Of a DNA stretch of 64,000 nt, positions 34,082-41,876 are shown piece by piece. The position numbers and the translations under genes are program-made. Below the pieces are notes generated by a model. That model worked only from the letters and a program-made list of their open reading frames with translations. It was not told the DNA's origin and did no database searches. Where the stretch lies: assembly GCF_038618305.1 (NCBI RefSeq), contig NZ_CP152017.1:3075001-3139000 (forward strand), given 5' to 3'. Position 1 is the stretch's first letter. Each line of letters opens with the position of its first letter. The DNA is from Sporosarcina sp. FSL K6-2383 (GTDB taxonomy: Bacteria; Bacillota; Bacilli; Bacillales_A; Planococcaceae).

Positions 34082-34561
34082 ATGGCTTTCCAACTATTAT
34101 TGAACGTTTTCATCGCCTTTGTCTGGATGTTTATGAGCACTTCACTAACAGCCTCAACATTCATCATCGGCTACTTGATTGGTCTGATTTTAATCATTAT
34201 GATGAGACGATTTTTCAAGGATAGACTGTATATTTGGCGACTATGGGCAACTTTTAAATTGGCGCTATTGTTTTTCAAAGAGTTAATACTATCGAATATT
34301 TCCGTTCTCCGGGTTGTCTTGCGTCCAAAGTTAGCTATCCAACCAATGATTTTCGCATTACCAACAGATCTTGAGCATGATTGGGAAATTACGTTGTTAT
34401 CCAGTTTGATTACATTAACACCTGGAACGATTGTGTTGAACGTTTCAGATGATCAACGCACACTCTATATTCATGCAATCGACGTGGATGATGTCGATGA
34501 TGCCATTGATTCCATAAAAAATACTTTTGAAAAAGCAATTAAGGAGGTAAGCCGACCATGA
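34082..34561 (+). CDS. mrpE: Mrp Na+/H+ antiporter subunit E
   Basis: A 159-residue protein (B. subtilis MrpE 158). Two or three N-terminal helices (about 5-40) are followed by FFKELILSNISVLRVVLRPK and a cytoplasmic domain with DLEHDWEITLLSSLITLTPG and HAIDVDD. Its stop overlaps the mrpF start by four bases (ATGA). Confidence 0.94.
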   Translation: MAFQLLLNVFIAFVWMFMSTSLTASTFIIGYLIGLILIIMMRRFFKDRLYIWRLWATFKLALLFFKELILSNISVLRVVLRPKLAIQPMIFALPTDLEHDWEITLLSSLITLTPGTIVLNVSDDQRTLYIHAIDVDDVDDAIDSIKNTFEKAIKEVSRP

Positions 34562-34839
34562 TGACTTTCATTTGGATTTGTCTCATACTTGTCATCTTGT
34601 CTATTTTCGGCTTACTGTATCGCGTGTACTTTGGTCCATCTACACCGGATCGGCTAATTGCACTCGATGCGATTGGCGTCATGTTGATTTCTGCTATTGC
34701 CTTGTTATCGATTTTATTCGATACTGGATTCTTTATCGAAGTCATTTTACTCATTGCGATCCTGTCATTTATCGGGACTGTATCATTCTCCAAATTCATA
34801 GAGAAAGGAGAGATCATCGAACGTGACCGTAATCGCTAA
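34558..34839 (+). CDS. mrpF: Mrp Na+/H+ antiporter subunit F
   Basis: A 93-residue, three-helix subunit with the family segment YFGPSTPDRLIALDAIGVML followed by a helix ending LLIAILSFIGTVSFSKFIE. AAGGAGGTAAGC precedes the ATG pair at 34558/34561. It overlaps both neighbours, as usual for mrp operons. Confidence 0.94.
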   Translation: MMTFIWICLILVILSIFGLLYRVYFGPSTPDRLIALDAIGVMLISAIALLSILFDTGFFIEVILLIAILSFIGTVSFSKFIEKGEIIERDRNR

Positions 34840-35191
34840 TATACTTATTGTTTCTACGATTGTTGTCGGTATCATTTTCACGATTGTGACAGTCATCGGC
34901 ATCTTACGCTTACCTGACGTCTATACACGAGCACATGCTGCTTCTAAAAGTGCCACGCTCGGTGTACTCAGTATTTTATTAGGCGTATTTCTTCACTTTT
35001 GGTTAATCAAAGGCGTCTTTAGCATTCAACTTATTCTTGCGATCGCCTTCATGTTCATCACTTCTCCTATTGGAGGACACCTTATGAGCCGTGCTGCTTA
35101 TATGTCTGGTGTCAAGCCGACTCAGCTCACGGTTGGGGATGATTTAGCTAAAGTTGTAAAGAATGCAAAGAATAAGCAGGAGGAAGTTTAA
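34823..35191 (+). CDS. mrpG: Mrp Na+/H+ antiporter subunit G
   Basis: A 122-residue last subunit (B. subtilis MrpG 124). It starts at GTG with AAGGAGAG upstream and overlaps mrpF by 17 bases. Motifs: TVIGILRLPDVYTRAHAASK and TSPIGGHLMSRAAYMSG. Three membrane helices. It completes the group 1 operon and is followed by a terminator. Confidence 0.94.
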   Translation: MTVIANILIVSTIVVGIIFTIVTVIGILRLPDVYTRAHAASKSATLGVLSILLGVFLHFWLIKGVFSIQLILAIAFMFITSPIGGHLMSRAAYMSGVKPTQLTVGDDLAKVVKNAKNKQEEV

Positions 35192-35192
35192 A

Positions 35193-35236
35193 AAACACGC
35201 ATGGCAATCGGACTGTCCGACTGTCATGCGTGTTTT
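35193..35236. terminator. terminator of the mrp operon
   Basis: AACACGCATG-CAATCGGAC pairs with TCCGACTG-CATGCGTGTTTT (about 16 bp with one mismatch, two-base loop). It also faces the convergent Gly-rich protein gene. Confidence 0.85.
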
Positions 35237-35237
35237 A

Positions 35238-35513
35238 TTAATAAAATGCCCCGTAGGGTGGATAACCATAACCATACGGCGGGTAACCATATGGAGGATA
35301 GCCATAGGGAGGGTAACCGTAGGGTGGATAACCACCATATCCACCGCCATACCCTGGAGTTAGCGCCGACCCTAACAGACCTCCAGCAAGGCCCCCGAGA
35401 AAGGGTACCCCAAACCCACCAAAGCCATCAAAGCCACGTCCAAAACCACCACGTCTTCCACCGTCAAAACCGCGACCAAATCCGCCGCGACCACCATCAA
35501 AACCTCTAGACAT
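35238..35513 (-). CDS. Arg/Gly/Phe- and Pro/Tyr/Gly-repeat low-complexity protein
   Basis: A 91-residue protein starting MSRGFDGGRGGFGRGFDGG, with AAGGGGG six bases upstream of the ATG. The N-terminal 30 residues are RGG/RGF/FGRGFDGG repeats, and the middle is a small hydrophobic glycine-zipper-like block (FLGGLAGGLLGSAL). The C-terminal 40 residues are five units of YGYPP or close variants ending PYGAFY. There is no signal peptide and no catalytic motif. Gly/Tyr-rich proteins of this size in Bacillales are often spore coat or crust components, but that is inference. RGG plus aromatic repeats are also typical of RNA-binding, self-associating proteins. It is probably monocistronic. Confidence 0.7.
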   Translation of the reverse strand: MSRGFDGGRGGFGRGFDGGRRGGFGRGFDGFGGFGVPFLGGLAGGLLGSALTPGYGGGYGGYPPYGYPPYGYPPYGYPPYGYGYPPYGAFY

Positions 35514-35575
35514 TTCCATCCCCCTTCCCACCTATCCTATTCAAATAGGGTGACTGGGAAAGAGACAATTGCCTA

Positions 35576-37087
35576 TTAGTCCTCTAGTTCAGTATCCGCT
35601 AATCGTTCGACCAACGTAGCTAACGTTCGTACCATTACACCGGTTGCCCCTTTTGGTCCCAAATCATGCGCAGCAGCCGCGTCTGACGTTCCTGCGATGT
35701 CTAAGTGGATCCAAGGAGTCGTTCCCGCGAATTCCCCTACAAAGCCGCCACCGAAGATCATGTGACCATCACGACCTGGAGAATTGTTCAAGTCAGCTAC
35801 ATCACTTTTACGAATTCTTTTTTTATCACTTTCCGTTAGCGGCAATCTCCAAACAAATTCACCTGTCTCTATAGAGGCTTGCATGAATTCTTCGAAGAAC
35901 GCTTCATCATTTGTGAGTGCTCCCGTTTTATCGTTACCGAGTGCGATGATAACGCCTCCTGTTAGTGTTGCAACGTCAATCAGATAATCTGCCCCCGCTT
36001 GTTTCGCGTAAGTCACAGCATCTGCTAGCACAAGTCGCCCTTCCGCATCCGTATTGAGCACTTCAATTGTTTTACCACTCAATGACGTAATGACATCATC
36101 CGGCTTAAAGGCGTCTCCTGACACCATATTATCCGTTGAACCAATAACCGCAATGACATTTTTCTGCGGGCGTAACTCACCAATGATAGCCATGGCACCA
36201 AGAACAGCAGCTGCACCACCCATATCGCCCTTCATACCGACCATTCCATCTTTCGGTTTCAATGAATAGCCGCCTGTATCATACGTAACACCCTTACCAA
36301 CTAGGCCGATGACATCCTCCCATTGCTCTGTCGCTGCATATTTTAGAACAATGAGCCTTGGCTCTTCAACTGATCCTTGATTGACCGCTAGGATAGCTCC
36401 CATGCCGAGTTCTTCCATTTCTTTTTTACCAAGTACTTCGATATCAAAATCATATTTTTCCGCGAGCTCGCGTGCGTATTCCGCCATTTTAGTTGCCGTT
36501 AAAATATTTGGAGGCATATTGACTAAATTACGTGCTTCATTTACTGAATCCGCATACACTTTACCCACTTCACACGCCGCTTTCAATTCATCCTCATCTG
36601 ATGAAGATAAAATAGTCAGCGCTTCAATGGCCACATCACGCTCATTAGAGTCAGTACGGTAGCCTGCAAACTTATACGTTCCCATGCCAATGCCCTCTGC
36701 TGCTGCAAACGCGACATCCTCACATGTTAGCTTGTCATTCGTAAAAGGAGCTGTCCAAACAGCGACAGAAACCGCTTTGACACTGGCAAGTTCTTTACCG
36801 ATTGCCGCAAATGCTTGACGCAGTAAATCTTCCGTCAACGCCTTCTGCGCACCGAGTCCAATAAAGAATACACGCTTATAGCCATGCTCTTCGATTGCTG
36901 GCATTGAAACGATTTTATTAAATGCTGTTTTAACATCTCCTGATTTAAGCCATTCTGGTAAACGTGAACTAAAAGTTCTAACGAATCCATCCCATCCTAC
37001 AGTATTTTCTGGATGTTCCGGGACACCAATGACTAGGACATCTGCTTCTACTTGGTTGAAATCTGGTTCCATAATAATTGTTTTCAT
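35576..37087 (-). CDS. pepA: leucyl aminopeptidase (M17, YuiE-like)
   Basis: A 503-residue cytoplasmic M17 aminopeptidase with two metal ions, which removes N-terminal residues from peptides. The C-terminal catalytic domain (about 180-495) holds the metal-ligand lysine/aspartate region [34 protein letters not shown] and [18 protein letters not shown]; the N-terminal domain (about 1-165) is the usual hexamerisation/DNA-binding-like domain. TTGGAGGTTAATTAA precedes the ATG. The position before yuiD/yuiB matches B. subtilis yuiE. Confidence 0.94.
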   Translation of the reverse strand: MKTIIMEPDFNQVEADVLVIGVPEHPENTVGWDGFVRTFSSRLPEWLKSGDVKTAFNKIVSMPAIEEHGYKRVFFIGLGAQKALTEDLLRQAFAAIGKELASVKAVSVAVWTAPFTNDKLTCEDVAFAAAEGIGMGTYKFAGYRTDSNERDVAIEALTILSSSDEDELKAACEVGKVYADSVNEARNLVNMPPNILTATKMAEYARELAEKYDFDIEVLGKKEMEELGMGAILAVNQGSVEEPRLIVLKYAATEQWEDVIGLVGKGVTYDTGGYSLKPKDGMVGMKGDMGGAAAVLGAMAIIGELRPQKNVIAVIGSTDNMVSGDAFKPDDVITSLSGKTIEVLNTDAEGRLVLADAVTYAKQAGADYLIDVATLTGGVIIALGNDKTGALTNDEAFFEEFMQASIETGEFVWRLPLTESDKKRIRKSDVADLNNSPGRDGHMIFGGGFVGEFAGTTPWIHLDIAGTSDAAAAHDLGPKGATGVMVRTLATLVERLADTELED

Positions 37088-37227
37088 TTAATTAACCTCC
37101 AATTTTTCATACATCTATTATTATATACCAAGTTTTCAACCGCTTACATTAATTCGTTCGGTATCCGTAGTATGTTGTTTTTATAACGAGGCTTTGTGGT
37201 ATACTAATAATACAATTTTCAAATTAT

Positions 37228-37408
37228 CAATTACGCCTAGGCGTAATTGCGTCGAGATTTTGAATTGAGCTTGCTCAATTAACTCCTTTCAAAATCTCTG
37301 ACATCCGCCGGAGGCTTAACTTGAATCAGCAGGGAGTTGATTCAAATACTTTTCTGGCATTCATCCCTCCACTTATAGAAGTGGAGGACTTCTGCTGAAT
37401 CAAGTTAA
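37228..37408 (-). repeat. dispersed structured element, copy B (full length, with insert in the first hairpin)
   Basis: Read on the minus strand: hairpin 1 has arms of 17 bases (37392-37408 and 37316-37332, one mismatch), the core AAGCCTCCGGCGGATGTCA follows (37299-37317), then hairpin 2 (GAGATTTTG / CAAAATCTC with an inner AATTGAGC/GCTCAATT stem, 37254-37298), then hairpin 3 (CAATTACGCC/GGCGTAATTG, 37228-37249). The loop of hairpin 1 holds an extra 59 bases including CCTCCACTTCTATAAGTGGAGG split here as arms CCTCCACTT and AAGTGGAGG. Its outer edge touches the yuiD ribosome site. Confidence 0.85.
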
Positions 37409-37425
37409 AGGAGTGGAACCCCCCA

Positions 37426-37902
37426 ATGGCCATATTCCAAAACATTCCGCTCCTCGCGGCATTATTCGGGATTATCTTTGCACAAATCGTAAAAATCCCT
37501 ATTTATTTTCTACTTAGCGGAAAGCTCGACTGGAAACTGATGACATCAACAGGTGGTATGCCTAGCTCTCACTCAGCGGCAGTAACAGCATTGACGACGG
37601 CAATTGCCTACGAATCTGGACTCGATTCCCCTCTTTTTGCGGTTTCTGCTATTTTCGCCGTTATCGTGATGTTTGATGCGACAGGAATCCGTTACCAGGC
37701 AGGGCAGCAAGCCTTGATTATCAACCAAATGCGATTAGACTTCCAAACATTTGTGCAAGAAGCAAAAGGCTGGCAACAAAAAGATGGCCAGCAAAAAATT
37801 CAAGAGCTTAAAACATTGCTTGGTCACAAACCGAGTGAAGTATTTATGGGCGCCCTAACAGGTATCCTCATCTCCGTTATTATTTATTCATTTATTGTAT
37901 GA
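37426..37902 (+). CDS. yuiD: divergent PAP2 family membrane protein (YuiD-like)
   Basis: A 158-residue protein, the same length as B. subtilis YuiD (DUF212, divergent PAP2). TM1 is IPLLAALFGIIFAQIVKIPI. The phosphatase-like signature is GGMPSSHSAAVTALTTAIAY followed by VIVMFDATGIRYQAGQQA. The C-terminal helix ends LTGILISVIIYSFIV. Acid-phosphatase-like activity on a lipid phosphate is possible but unproven for this family. AAGGAG lies 12 bases before the ATG, and that ribosome site directly follows the outer arm of repeat copy B, so the repeat forms most of the gene's leader. Confidence 0.88.
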   Translation: MAIFQNIPLLAALFGIIFAQIVKIPIYFLLSGKLDWKLMTSTGGMPSSHSAAVTALTTAIAYESGLDSPLFAVSAIFAVIVMFDATGIRYQAGQQALIINQMRLDFQTFVQEAKGWQQKDGQQKIQELKTLLGHKPSEVFMGALTGILISVIIYSFIV

Positions 37903-37904
37903 CT

Positions 37905-37954
37905 AAAAAACCACTTGCTTCCCCGAAGTTTCATAGGGGAACAAGTGGTTTTTA
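37905..37954. terminator. bidirectional terminator between yuiD and yuiB
   Basis: AAAAAACCACTTG-CTTCCCC pairs with GGGGAA-CAAGTGGTTTTT (about 18 bp), with A and T tails on both sides. Confidence 0.88.
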
Positions 37955-37983
37955 ATGAATTTGATTCAAAACGGATTCTGTTG

Positions 37984-38310
37984 TTAGAACATTTGATAAC
38001 CTTGTTTTCTCAAAATCTTCATAACGAATCCTGAAATAATAGCACCTACTAAACCACTTGCCAATATAATAATATCCGCTGTGTGCAGTGCCACTAATTT
38101 CTCGCCAAGAAGCTGAAATGCATAATTTGGCTTTGTAAAGTATTCATAGACCTTTACTTCATCAATAATCAATACGACGACGATTGGATAAATGATAGCC
38201 ATTAACCACGTCATGCGAAGAAGCATATTTAATAGAAATCCAATACCAAAAAACATCACCATGAAAATCAGTACGGATAAGACGACGTGCGTCAGTGAAA
38301 TGGTTCCCAA
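37984..38310 (-). CDS. yuiB: YuiB-like membrane protein
   Basis: A 108-residue protein with three membrane helices: MFFGIGFLLNMLLRMTWLMA, IIYPIVVVLIIDEVKVYEYF, and the C-terminal ASGLVGAIISGFVMKILRK. The start is TTG (MGTISLTHVV) with CGGAGGTAATTACT upstream. The FGIGFLLNMLLR-TW segment and the position between yuiD and yumB match the YuiB family of B. subtilis. The function is unknown. Confidence 0.78.
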   Translation of the reverse strand: MGTISLTHVVLSVLIFMVMFFGIGFLLNMLLRMTWLMAIIYPIVVVLIIDEVKVYEYFTKPNYAFQLLGEKLVALHTADIIILASGLVGAIISGFVMKILRKQGYQMF

Positions 38311-38422
38311 AGTAATTACCTCCGTTTTCCACTCATTATTTTACATGAATGAGAGATCGCTTTCAACAAATCACAACCAGTTTGGTAATTTATCATATTT
38401 GACAAGTAAATCGCTCTCAGAT

Positions 38423-38468
38423 AAAAAGCACCTGCTGTCGGTAGACAGGCAGATGCTTTTTATTTTTT
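38423..38468 (-). terminator. terminator of yumB
   Basis: On the minus strand AAAAAGCATCTGC-TGTC pairs with GACA-CAGGTGCTTTTT. T-tracts occur on both strands. Confidence 0.82.
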
Positions 38469-38483
38469 AAAATTAAAATCGAC

Positions 38484-39698
38484 TTACAGGAAATTGAATT
38501 TCCCTTTTTTAATCGTAAGACCTACTCCACCAATAAGGAATAGGGAGCGGTTATCAACCACTTTTTTCATGAATGAAGCTTTTGCTCCTGTCATTTTCTT
38601 ACCGAATACTAGACCGATTGCATCGTCCTCACCAAGAGAACAAACGCTACCTTTCAAGTCAGGTACGAACTCAGAAGTTTGGTTACCCTTCATAAGTGCG
38701 ATGATATTGTTTGCACACATATCACCTTGTTGCATCGCAATTTGTGCTGTTGGTGGGTATGGACGATTAGCTTCTTCGTTAATCATCAACGCACAGTCTC
38801 CAACGATAAACACGTCATCATGACCTGGGGCACGAAGATCTTTGTCAACTTTAACACGCGCACGCATATTTTCGATGCCAGAAGATTCGATTAGACGGTT
38901 ACCACGGACACCTGCAGCCCAAATGACTGTACCCGCTTTGATGAATTCAAATTCATCTTCGCCTTTTTTAATATTGACACCTTCTTCAGTCGCTTCTACA
39001 ACCGGCGTACCGATAGAGAACTCAATACCTTTAGATTCCAATTTAGCCACAGCATATTGGACAAGCTCTGGATCGAATCCTGGAAGGACCATTGGAGCCG
39101 CTTCTACACAAAGTACGCGTACTTTGTCAGCTGGCACATCGAACTCTTTACAAAGTTCAGGCACACGGTTTCCAAGTTCACCAAGTAACTCGATACCAGA
39201 GAATCCTGCTCCACCAACAACGATTGTTAGGCGGCTATCATCTTTCTCTTCTTCAAGTGACCATGTAGCGAATTGGTATTCGATATGCTCACGAATTTGA
39301 CGAGCCGCTTTGACGTTTGCCATTGATAGCGCATACTTGTCAAGTCCAGGAATTCCGAACGTTTCACCTTCGAAACCAAGAGAAATGACAAGATAATCGT
39401 ATGTATGTGTACCAACGTTTGTCGTTACAACTTTGCCAGCAACATCGATTGCTTGTACTTCTGCTTTGATAAACTCCACTTTTTGACTGTTAATAACACT
39501 TTTAATATCATAACGAACTTGTTCAGGAGACAATGTTCCAGCAGCTGCCTCATGAAGCCATGTGGATTCATAGTGATAATCATTTTTGTTAATGAGGACA
39601 ACATCTGCCTCGTCTGTTCCAAGTGATTTTTGCAAATTAACGACTGTTGATAAACCGCCGTACCCTGCACCTAACACCAAAATTGTCGGTCTTTTCAC
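38484..39698 (-). CDS. yumB: type II NADH dehydrogenase-like FAD oxidoreductase (YumB)
   Basis: A 404-residue monotopic flavoprotein (B. subtilis YumB 406) of the pyridine nucleotide-disulfide oxidoreductase fold. The FAD site is [11 protein letters not shown] near the N terminus, the NADH site is [16 protein letters not shown] in the middle, and the second FAD contact is [14 protein letters not shown]. The [10 protein letters not shown] region is typical of NDH-2, which passes electrons from NADH to menaquinone without pumping protons. The GTG start ([12 protein letters not shown]) has AAGGTGG 11 bases upstream. The promoter and a palindrome overlapping it are visible upstream. Confidence 0.92.
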   Translation of the reverse strand: MKRPTILVLGAGYGGLSTVVNLQKSLGTDEADVVLINKNDYHYESTWLHEAAAGTLSPEQVRYDIKSVINSQKVEFIKAEVQAIDVAGKVVTTNVGTHTYDYLVISLGFEGETFGIPGLDKYALSMANVKAARQIREHIEYQFATWSLEEEKDDSRLTIVVGGAGFSGIELLGELGNRVPELCKEFDVPADKVRVLCVEAAPMVLPGFDPELVQYAVAKLESKGIEFSIGTPVVEATEEGVNIKKGEDEFEFIKAGTVIWAAGVRGNRLIESSGIENMRARVKVDKDLRAPGHDDVFIVGDCALMINEEANRPYPPTAQIAMQQGDMCANNIIALMKGNQTSEFVPDLKGSVCSLGEDDAIGLVFGKKMTGAKASFMKKVVDNRSLFLIGGVGLTIKKGKFNFL

Positions 39699-39811
39699 GA
39701 AGATCGAAACCACCTTTGAATTTTTATGTGCCCGGCCCTCGTGAAATCAAATACACCGACGATTTACACAGTCCCGGCCTTTGTCATTTTTTCGACAAAC
39801 TTCTATCTCCT

Positions 39812-39856
39812 ATAGTAGCCCTTTTGATACGGTATTTCAATACTATAATTGAAATA
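39812..39856 (-). promoter_or_regulatory. yumB promoter with palindromic operator over the -35 element
   Basis: On the minus strand TTGAAA (39835-39840), 17 bases, TACTAT (39812-39817). The -35 lies inside the perfect inverted repeat TATTTCAAT-ACTATA-ATTGAAATA (39833-39856). It does not match the Rex box TTGTGAA-N4-TTCACAA. Confidence 0.55.
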
Positions 39857-39889
39857 GGAAATGTTCGAAAACATAGAATAGTACATAAA

Positions 39890-39926
39890 GAAAAAATAGC
39901 CTCTTACACATTGTCGTAAGAGGCTT
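39890..39926 (-). terminator. terminator of yutM
   Basis: On the minus strand AGCCTCTTAC pairs with GTAAGAGGCT (10 bp), followed by ATTTTTTC. Confidence 0.88.
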
Positions 39927-39935
39927 AAAGATGTA

Positions 39936-40298
39936 TTAGCAATCTGCTGGTGTTCCAGCTTTCTTAGCCGTTCTAAATGAAGTTCCACACCCACATGAAG
40001 CAATCGCATTGGGATTTGTTATGGTAAATCCGCCCCCCATGAGGGACTCTTTATAATCGACTTGCGTGCCATTAAGAATTCCGGCATCTTCGCTTGAAAC
40101 AAGAATTTGTAAGCCATGCTGGACTAACAGCTGGTCTTCTTCTGACTTTTCAGCCTCAAAGCCCATACCGTACGTCAATCCGCTACAGCCGCCACCATTG
40201 ACAGCAACACGTAAGAATGAACCCTCTTCCCCATTATGTTGCATCATTTCTTTTACATGAAATGCCGCCGCCTCAGTAACTTCAACAACCTGTGTCAT
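39936..40298 (-). CDS. yutM: HesB/IscA-type iron-sulfur assembly protein (YutM)
   Basis: A 120-residue A-type Fe-S carrier (B. subtilis YutM 120). The three conserved cysteines are visible in NGGGCSGLTYGM and SCGCGTSF. Further signatures are VVEVTEAAAFHVKEMM at the start and DYKESLMGGGFTITNPNA. It accepts Fe-S clusters from the SUF system and passes them to target enzymes. AAGGGAAGGTGA precedes the ATG. The neighbouring nifU-like gene yutI supports the role. Confidence 0.92.
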   Translation of the reverse strand: MTQVVEVTEAAAFHVKEMMQHNGEEGSFLRVAVNGGGCSGLTYGMGFEAEKSEEDQLLVQHGLQILVSSEDAGILNGTQVDYKESLMGGGFTITNPNAIASCGCGTSFRTAKKAGTPADC

Positions 40299-40428
40299 AT
40301 ATGTTCACCTTCCCTTTGTTTTCTATTATCTATCATAGCAAGAATTTTATACATAACGCAATCATAATTACTCGTCTATCAGAGGATTTACGCTATAATG
40401 AGATTGATAGTACGAAAGGATGATTCAG

Positions 40429-41103
40429 ATGGAAATTACCCCTTATTATGATAAAAAAATGGCATGTATCAATTGTAAAAAAAGTTTTGTAACAACAAGA
40501 GTCCGTTCAAGATTTGTTCGAGTCACATCCCATGAAAGCGATTTTAAACCCGTTTATTCAAATCCTGAGATCAAGCCACTCCTTTATAATGTTGCGGTCT
40601 GCCCTCATTGCGGCTTTTCGTTCACAGATGATTTTGCTCCTTACTTTGCTCCTGGAACTAAGGAAGATATAGACAAAAAAATTACAGCACAATGGAATGG
40701 ACGCTCATATGGGGCTGAACGTGATATCGATGAAGCCATTGAAGCGTATAAACTTGCTTACCTAAGTGCTATGTTGAAAAAAGAAAAAGCACTTTCCATT
40801 GCAGGACTCACTTTGCGAATTGCTTGGTTATACCGTGACAAAGGTGAAAAGGATAAAGAACAGCGCTTTATGAAAATTGCTAGAGACTTATATATTAATT
40901 CATATTCTGAAGGTGATTATGCAGGCACCCAAATGTCTGAATCGAGGGTTCTTTATATCATTGCAGAACTTTCTTGGAAAATCGGGGATAAGGAAGAAGC
41001 CATTCGTCACTTCTCTCGCGTGATTGAAGGACAACGTAGCTCGACCGAACCACATATTATTCAAATGGCCAAAGATCGTTGGCAGGATATTCGAGAAGTG
41101 TAA
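40429..41103 (+). CDS. DUF2225 protein with zinc-ribbon motifs and TPR-like C terminus
   Basis: About 224 residues. The N-terminal part carries two CxxC pairs (MACINCKKSF at about residue 13 and AVCPHCGFSF at about 62), which probably bind zinc, followed by DDFAPYF. The remainder is helical with TPR-like repeats (AIEAYKLAYLSAMLKKEKAL, WLYRDKGEKDKEQRFMKIAR, GDKEEAIRHFSRVIEGQ). This is the DUF2225 pattern; the function is unknown. The ATG at 40429 has AAAGGA eight bases upstream; one at 40420 abuts the ribosome site. A TATAAT at 40394 is a plausible -10. Confidence 0.82.
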   Translation: MEITPYYDKKMACINCKKSFVTTRVRSRFVRVTSHESDFKPVYSNPEIKPLLYNVAVCPHCGFSFTDDFAPYFAPGTKEDIDKKITAQWNGRSYGAERDIDEAIEAYKLAYLSAMLKKEKALSIAGLTLRIAWLYRDKGEKDKEQRFMKIARDLYINSYSEGDYAGTQMSESRVLYIIAELSWKIGDKEEAIRHFSRVIEGQRSSTEPHIIQMAKDRWQDIREV

Positions 41104-41106
41104 TAC

Positions 41107-41136
41107 AAAAGCGGACCCAAGTTCGGTCCGCTTTCG
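41107..41136. terminator. terminator of the DUF2225 gene
   Basis: AAAGCGGACC pairs with GGTCCGCTTT (10 bp) around CAAGTTC. Confidence 0.82.
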
Positions 41137-41150
41137 TGGTATTTACTAAA

Positions 41151-41387
41151 TCAGAATACTTGCTCCACTTCGACAACACCTGGAACTTCTTCAAGAAGAG
41201 CACGTTCAATACCTGCTTTTAATGTGATTGTTGAGCTTGGGCATGTTCCACAAGCACCAAGAAGGCGAAGTTTCACGATGCCGTCTTCAATATCAACCAA
41301 TTCACAGTCGCCTCCATCACGTAATAGGAATGGGCGTAATTTATCTAATACTTCTTGTACCGGTTCAGTTAACATTGTATCTGTCAT
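41151..41387 (-). CDS. yutI: NifU-like Fe-S scaffold C-terminal domain protein (YutI)
   Basis: A 78-residue protein consisting of the NifU C-terminal domain. It starts at [20 protein letters not shown] and holds the Fe-S binding motif CGTCPSST (CxxC). It is a scaffold or carrier for [4Fe-4S] clusters. It is shorter than B. subtilis YutI (111) but the domain is complete. It is divergent from yuzD, as in B. subtilis. Confidence 0.9.
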   Translation of the reverse strand: MTDTMLTEPVQEVLDKLRPFLLRDGGDCELVDIEDGIVKLRLLGACGTCPSSTITLKAGIERALLEEVPGVVEVEQVF

Positions 41388-41473
41388 TGTTTTTAAACTC
41401 CCCTTTCATTATACTTATTATAAACTGCAATCAGGAAAAAATCCAATGAATGCGCCGAGAGGAGATCATAAAA

Positions 41474-41806
41474 TTGAAAAAAGACAAACTTAGCATTGAA
41501 ATTTATGGAGCTGAGGTCATTTGCGCCAGCTGTGTCAACGCCCCTTCATCCAAAGATACCTATGAATGGTTACAGGCTGCCATCGACAGAAAGTACCCGA
41601 ATCAGCCATATGACATCCATTATATCGACATCGATGCGGAGAACATTGTAGATGCTAAACAAAGTGAACTTGCAGAGCAAGTGCGCAATGACGAATTTTT
41701 CTATCCGCTCGTCATGATTGAAGATGAAATGATTGGTGAAGGGTATATTCAATTAAAACCAGTCTTCGCTAAACTTGAAGAGCATGGCTTTGTAGCACAA
41801 GCTTAA
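41474..41806 (+). CDS. yuzD: DUF1462 thioredoxin-like protein (YuzD)
   Basis: About 110 residues from a TTG start with GAGAGGAG upstream (B. subtilis YuzD 108). An ATG eight codons earlier overlaps that ribosome site. It shows EIYGAEVICASCVNAPSSKD with a CxxC pair, TYEWLQAAIDRKYPN, and FFYPLVMIEDEMIGEGYIQL. The fold is thioredoxin-like, and a role near Fe-S assembly is suggested by the divergent yutI. Its natural terminator has been split by the second IS3 element. Confidence 0.85.
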   Translation: MKKDKLSIEIYGAEVICASCVNAPSSKDTYEWLQAAIDRKYPNQPYDIHYIDIDAENIVDAKQSELAEQVRNDEFFYPLVMIEDEMIGEGYIQLKPVFAKLEEHGFVAQA

Positions 41807-41825
41807 AAAAATCCTTTATTCACAA
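41804..41825 (+). terminator. proximal half of the yuzD terminator, split by IS copy 2
   Basis: AAAAAAATCCTTTATTCACAA is the 5' arm. It joins 43275-43300 once the IS and one CAA duplicate are removed, giving AAATCCTTTATTCACAAG, loop TCA, and CTTGTGAATAAAGGATTT plus a T-tract: an 18-bp perfect stem. Confidence 0.88.
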
Positions 41826-41832
41826 TGAACTG

Positions 41833-41873
41833 CCCCGTAAATGTTAGACACCAACTAACATTTACGGGGTGTT
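41833..41873 (+). promoter_or_regulatory. fold-back hairpin at the left end of IS copy 2, covering the orfA ribosome site
   Basis: CCCCGTAAATGTTAG pairs perfectly with CTAACATTTACGGGG (15 bp, seven-base loop), followed by TGTTTTC and the orfA ATG. The only ribosome-site-like sequence, GGGGTG, is in the second arm, so an incoming transcript would hide it. Confidence 0.7.
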
Positions 41874-41876
41874 TTC

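Noticed and set aside
35255..35345. Tandem units such as GGxTAxCCATA look like a short CRISPR or satellite array
   Set aside because: They are the codon-level repeats of the YGYPP units in the Gly/Tyr-rich protein, in frame throughout.
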